In this document: positions 63,934 to 64,000 of the stretch, one piece after another
Layout of the letters: every line of letters begins with the position of its first letter
How positions within the stretch are numbered: position 1 is the first letter of the stretch
Source: Tubulanus polymorphus
Taxonomy: Eukaryota > Nemertea > Palaeonemertea > Tubulaniformes > Tubulanidae
Direction: 5' to 3'
Length of the DNA: 64,000 nucleotides
Assembly: GCF_964204645.1 (NCBI RefSeq)
Contig: NC_134028.1
Location: forward strand, 22,542,153-22,606,152
Notes under the pieces: model-generated
Told to the model about the DNA's origin: nothing
The model's database searches: none
Seen by the model: only the letters and a program-made list of their open reading frames with translations
Program-made: the position numbers and the translations under genes

Positions 63934-64000
63934 CACGCCCACTCCTCTAAATGCCTTTATAAAGAAATAGTTTTAATCAACCTACCTGATCCTTCTTCAT

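Overview
This is a stretch of nuclear DNA from an intron-rich invertebrate animal. The evidence is GT-AG split genes encoding animal families (CLCA, Ly6/uPAR, LicD/fukutin-type, MAM), kilobase introns, a canonical eukaryotic tRNA-Lys gene, abundant microsatellites and CpG that is not depleted. A lophotrochozoan-like animal would fit the mix of families and the many short inverted-repeat elements, but the species cannot be fixed from the sequence alone.

Layout. 1-25.8 kb: no gene I can name. It holds short palindromic transposon-like elements, microsatellites, tRNA-like fragments and one orphan reading frame (17498-17698). 25.9-35.0 kb (+): a three-exon Ly6/uPAR-type GPI-anchored protein whose signal-peptide exon lies 8.2 kb upstream of its cysteine-rich exons. 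36.3-38.75 kb (-): a LicD/fukutin-related type II membrane protein with a 14-nt first coding piece. 40.2-40.9 kb (-): a single-exon four-pass membrane protein. 42.9-50.1 kb (+): a complete CLCA gene of 13 exons plus one possible cassette exon, with a tRNA-Lys(CUU) gene antisense in its first intron and about 190 bp of (TA)n just before the start codon. 51.8-60.2 kb (-): a four-exon juvenile-hormone-acid-methyltransferase-like SAM methyltransferase with a 6.8-kb first intron. 63.1-63.4 kb (-): one MAM-domain exon of a gene that runs off the right edge.

The genes do not form a functional pathway; this is ordinary animal gene order. Several encode secreted or membrane proteins (Ly6, CLCA, four-pass protein, LicD, MAM).

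The most unusual material is the repeats: a two-copy element whose inverted ends resemble tRNA-Ser/Leu A and B boxes; a foldback family with ATCCCACAAT ends and conserved flanks; a recurring AACGTTTCG...TCATCNTCAGG core shared by otherwise different elements; three palindromic families; and a retroposon-like 3' tail with a conserved stem-loop. All exon models were made by reading splice sites and phases by eye; coordinates are exact where splice dinucleotides are quoted, but no transcript data were available.
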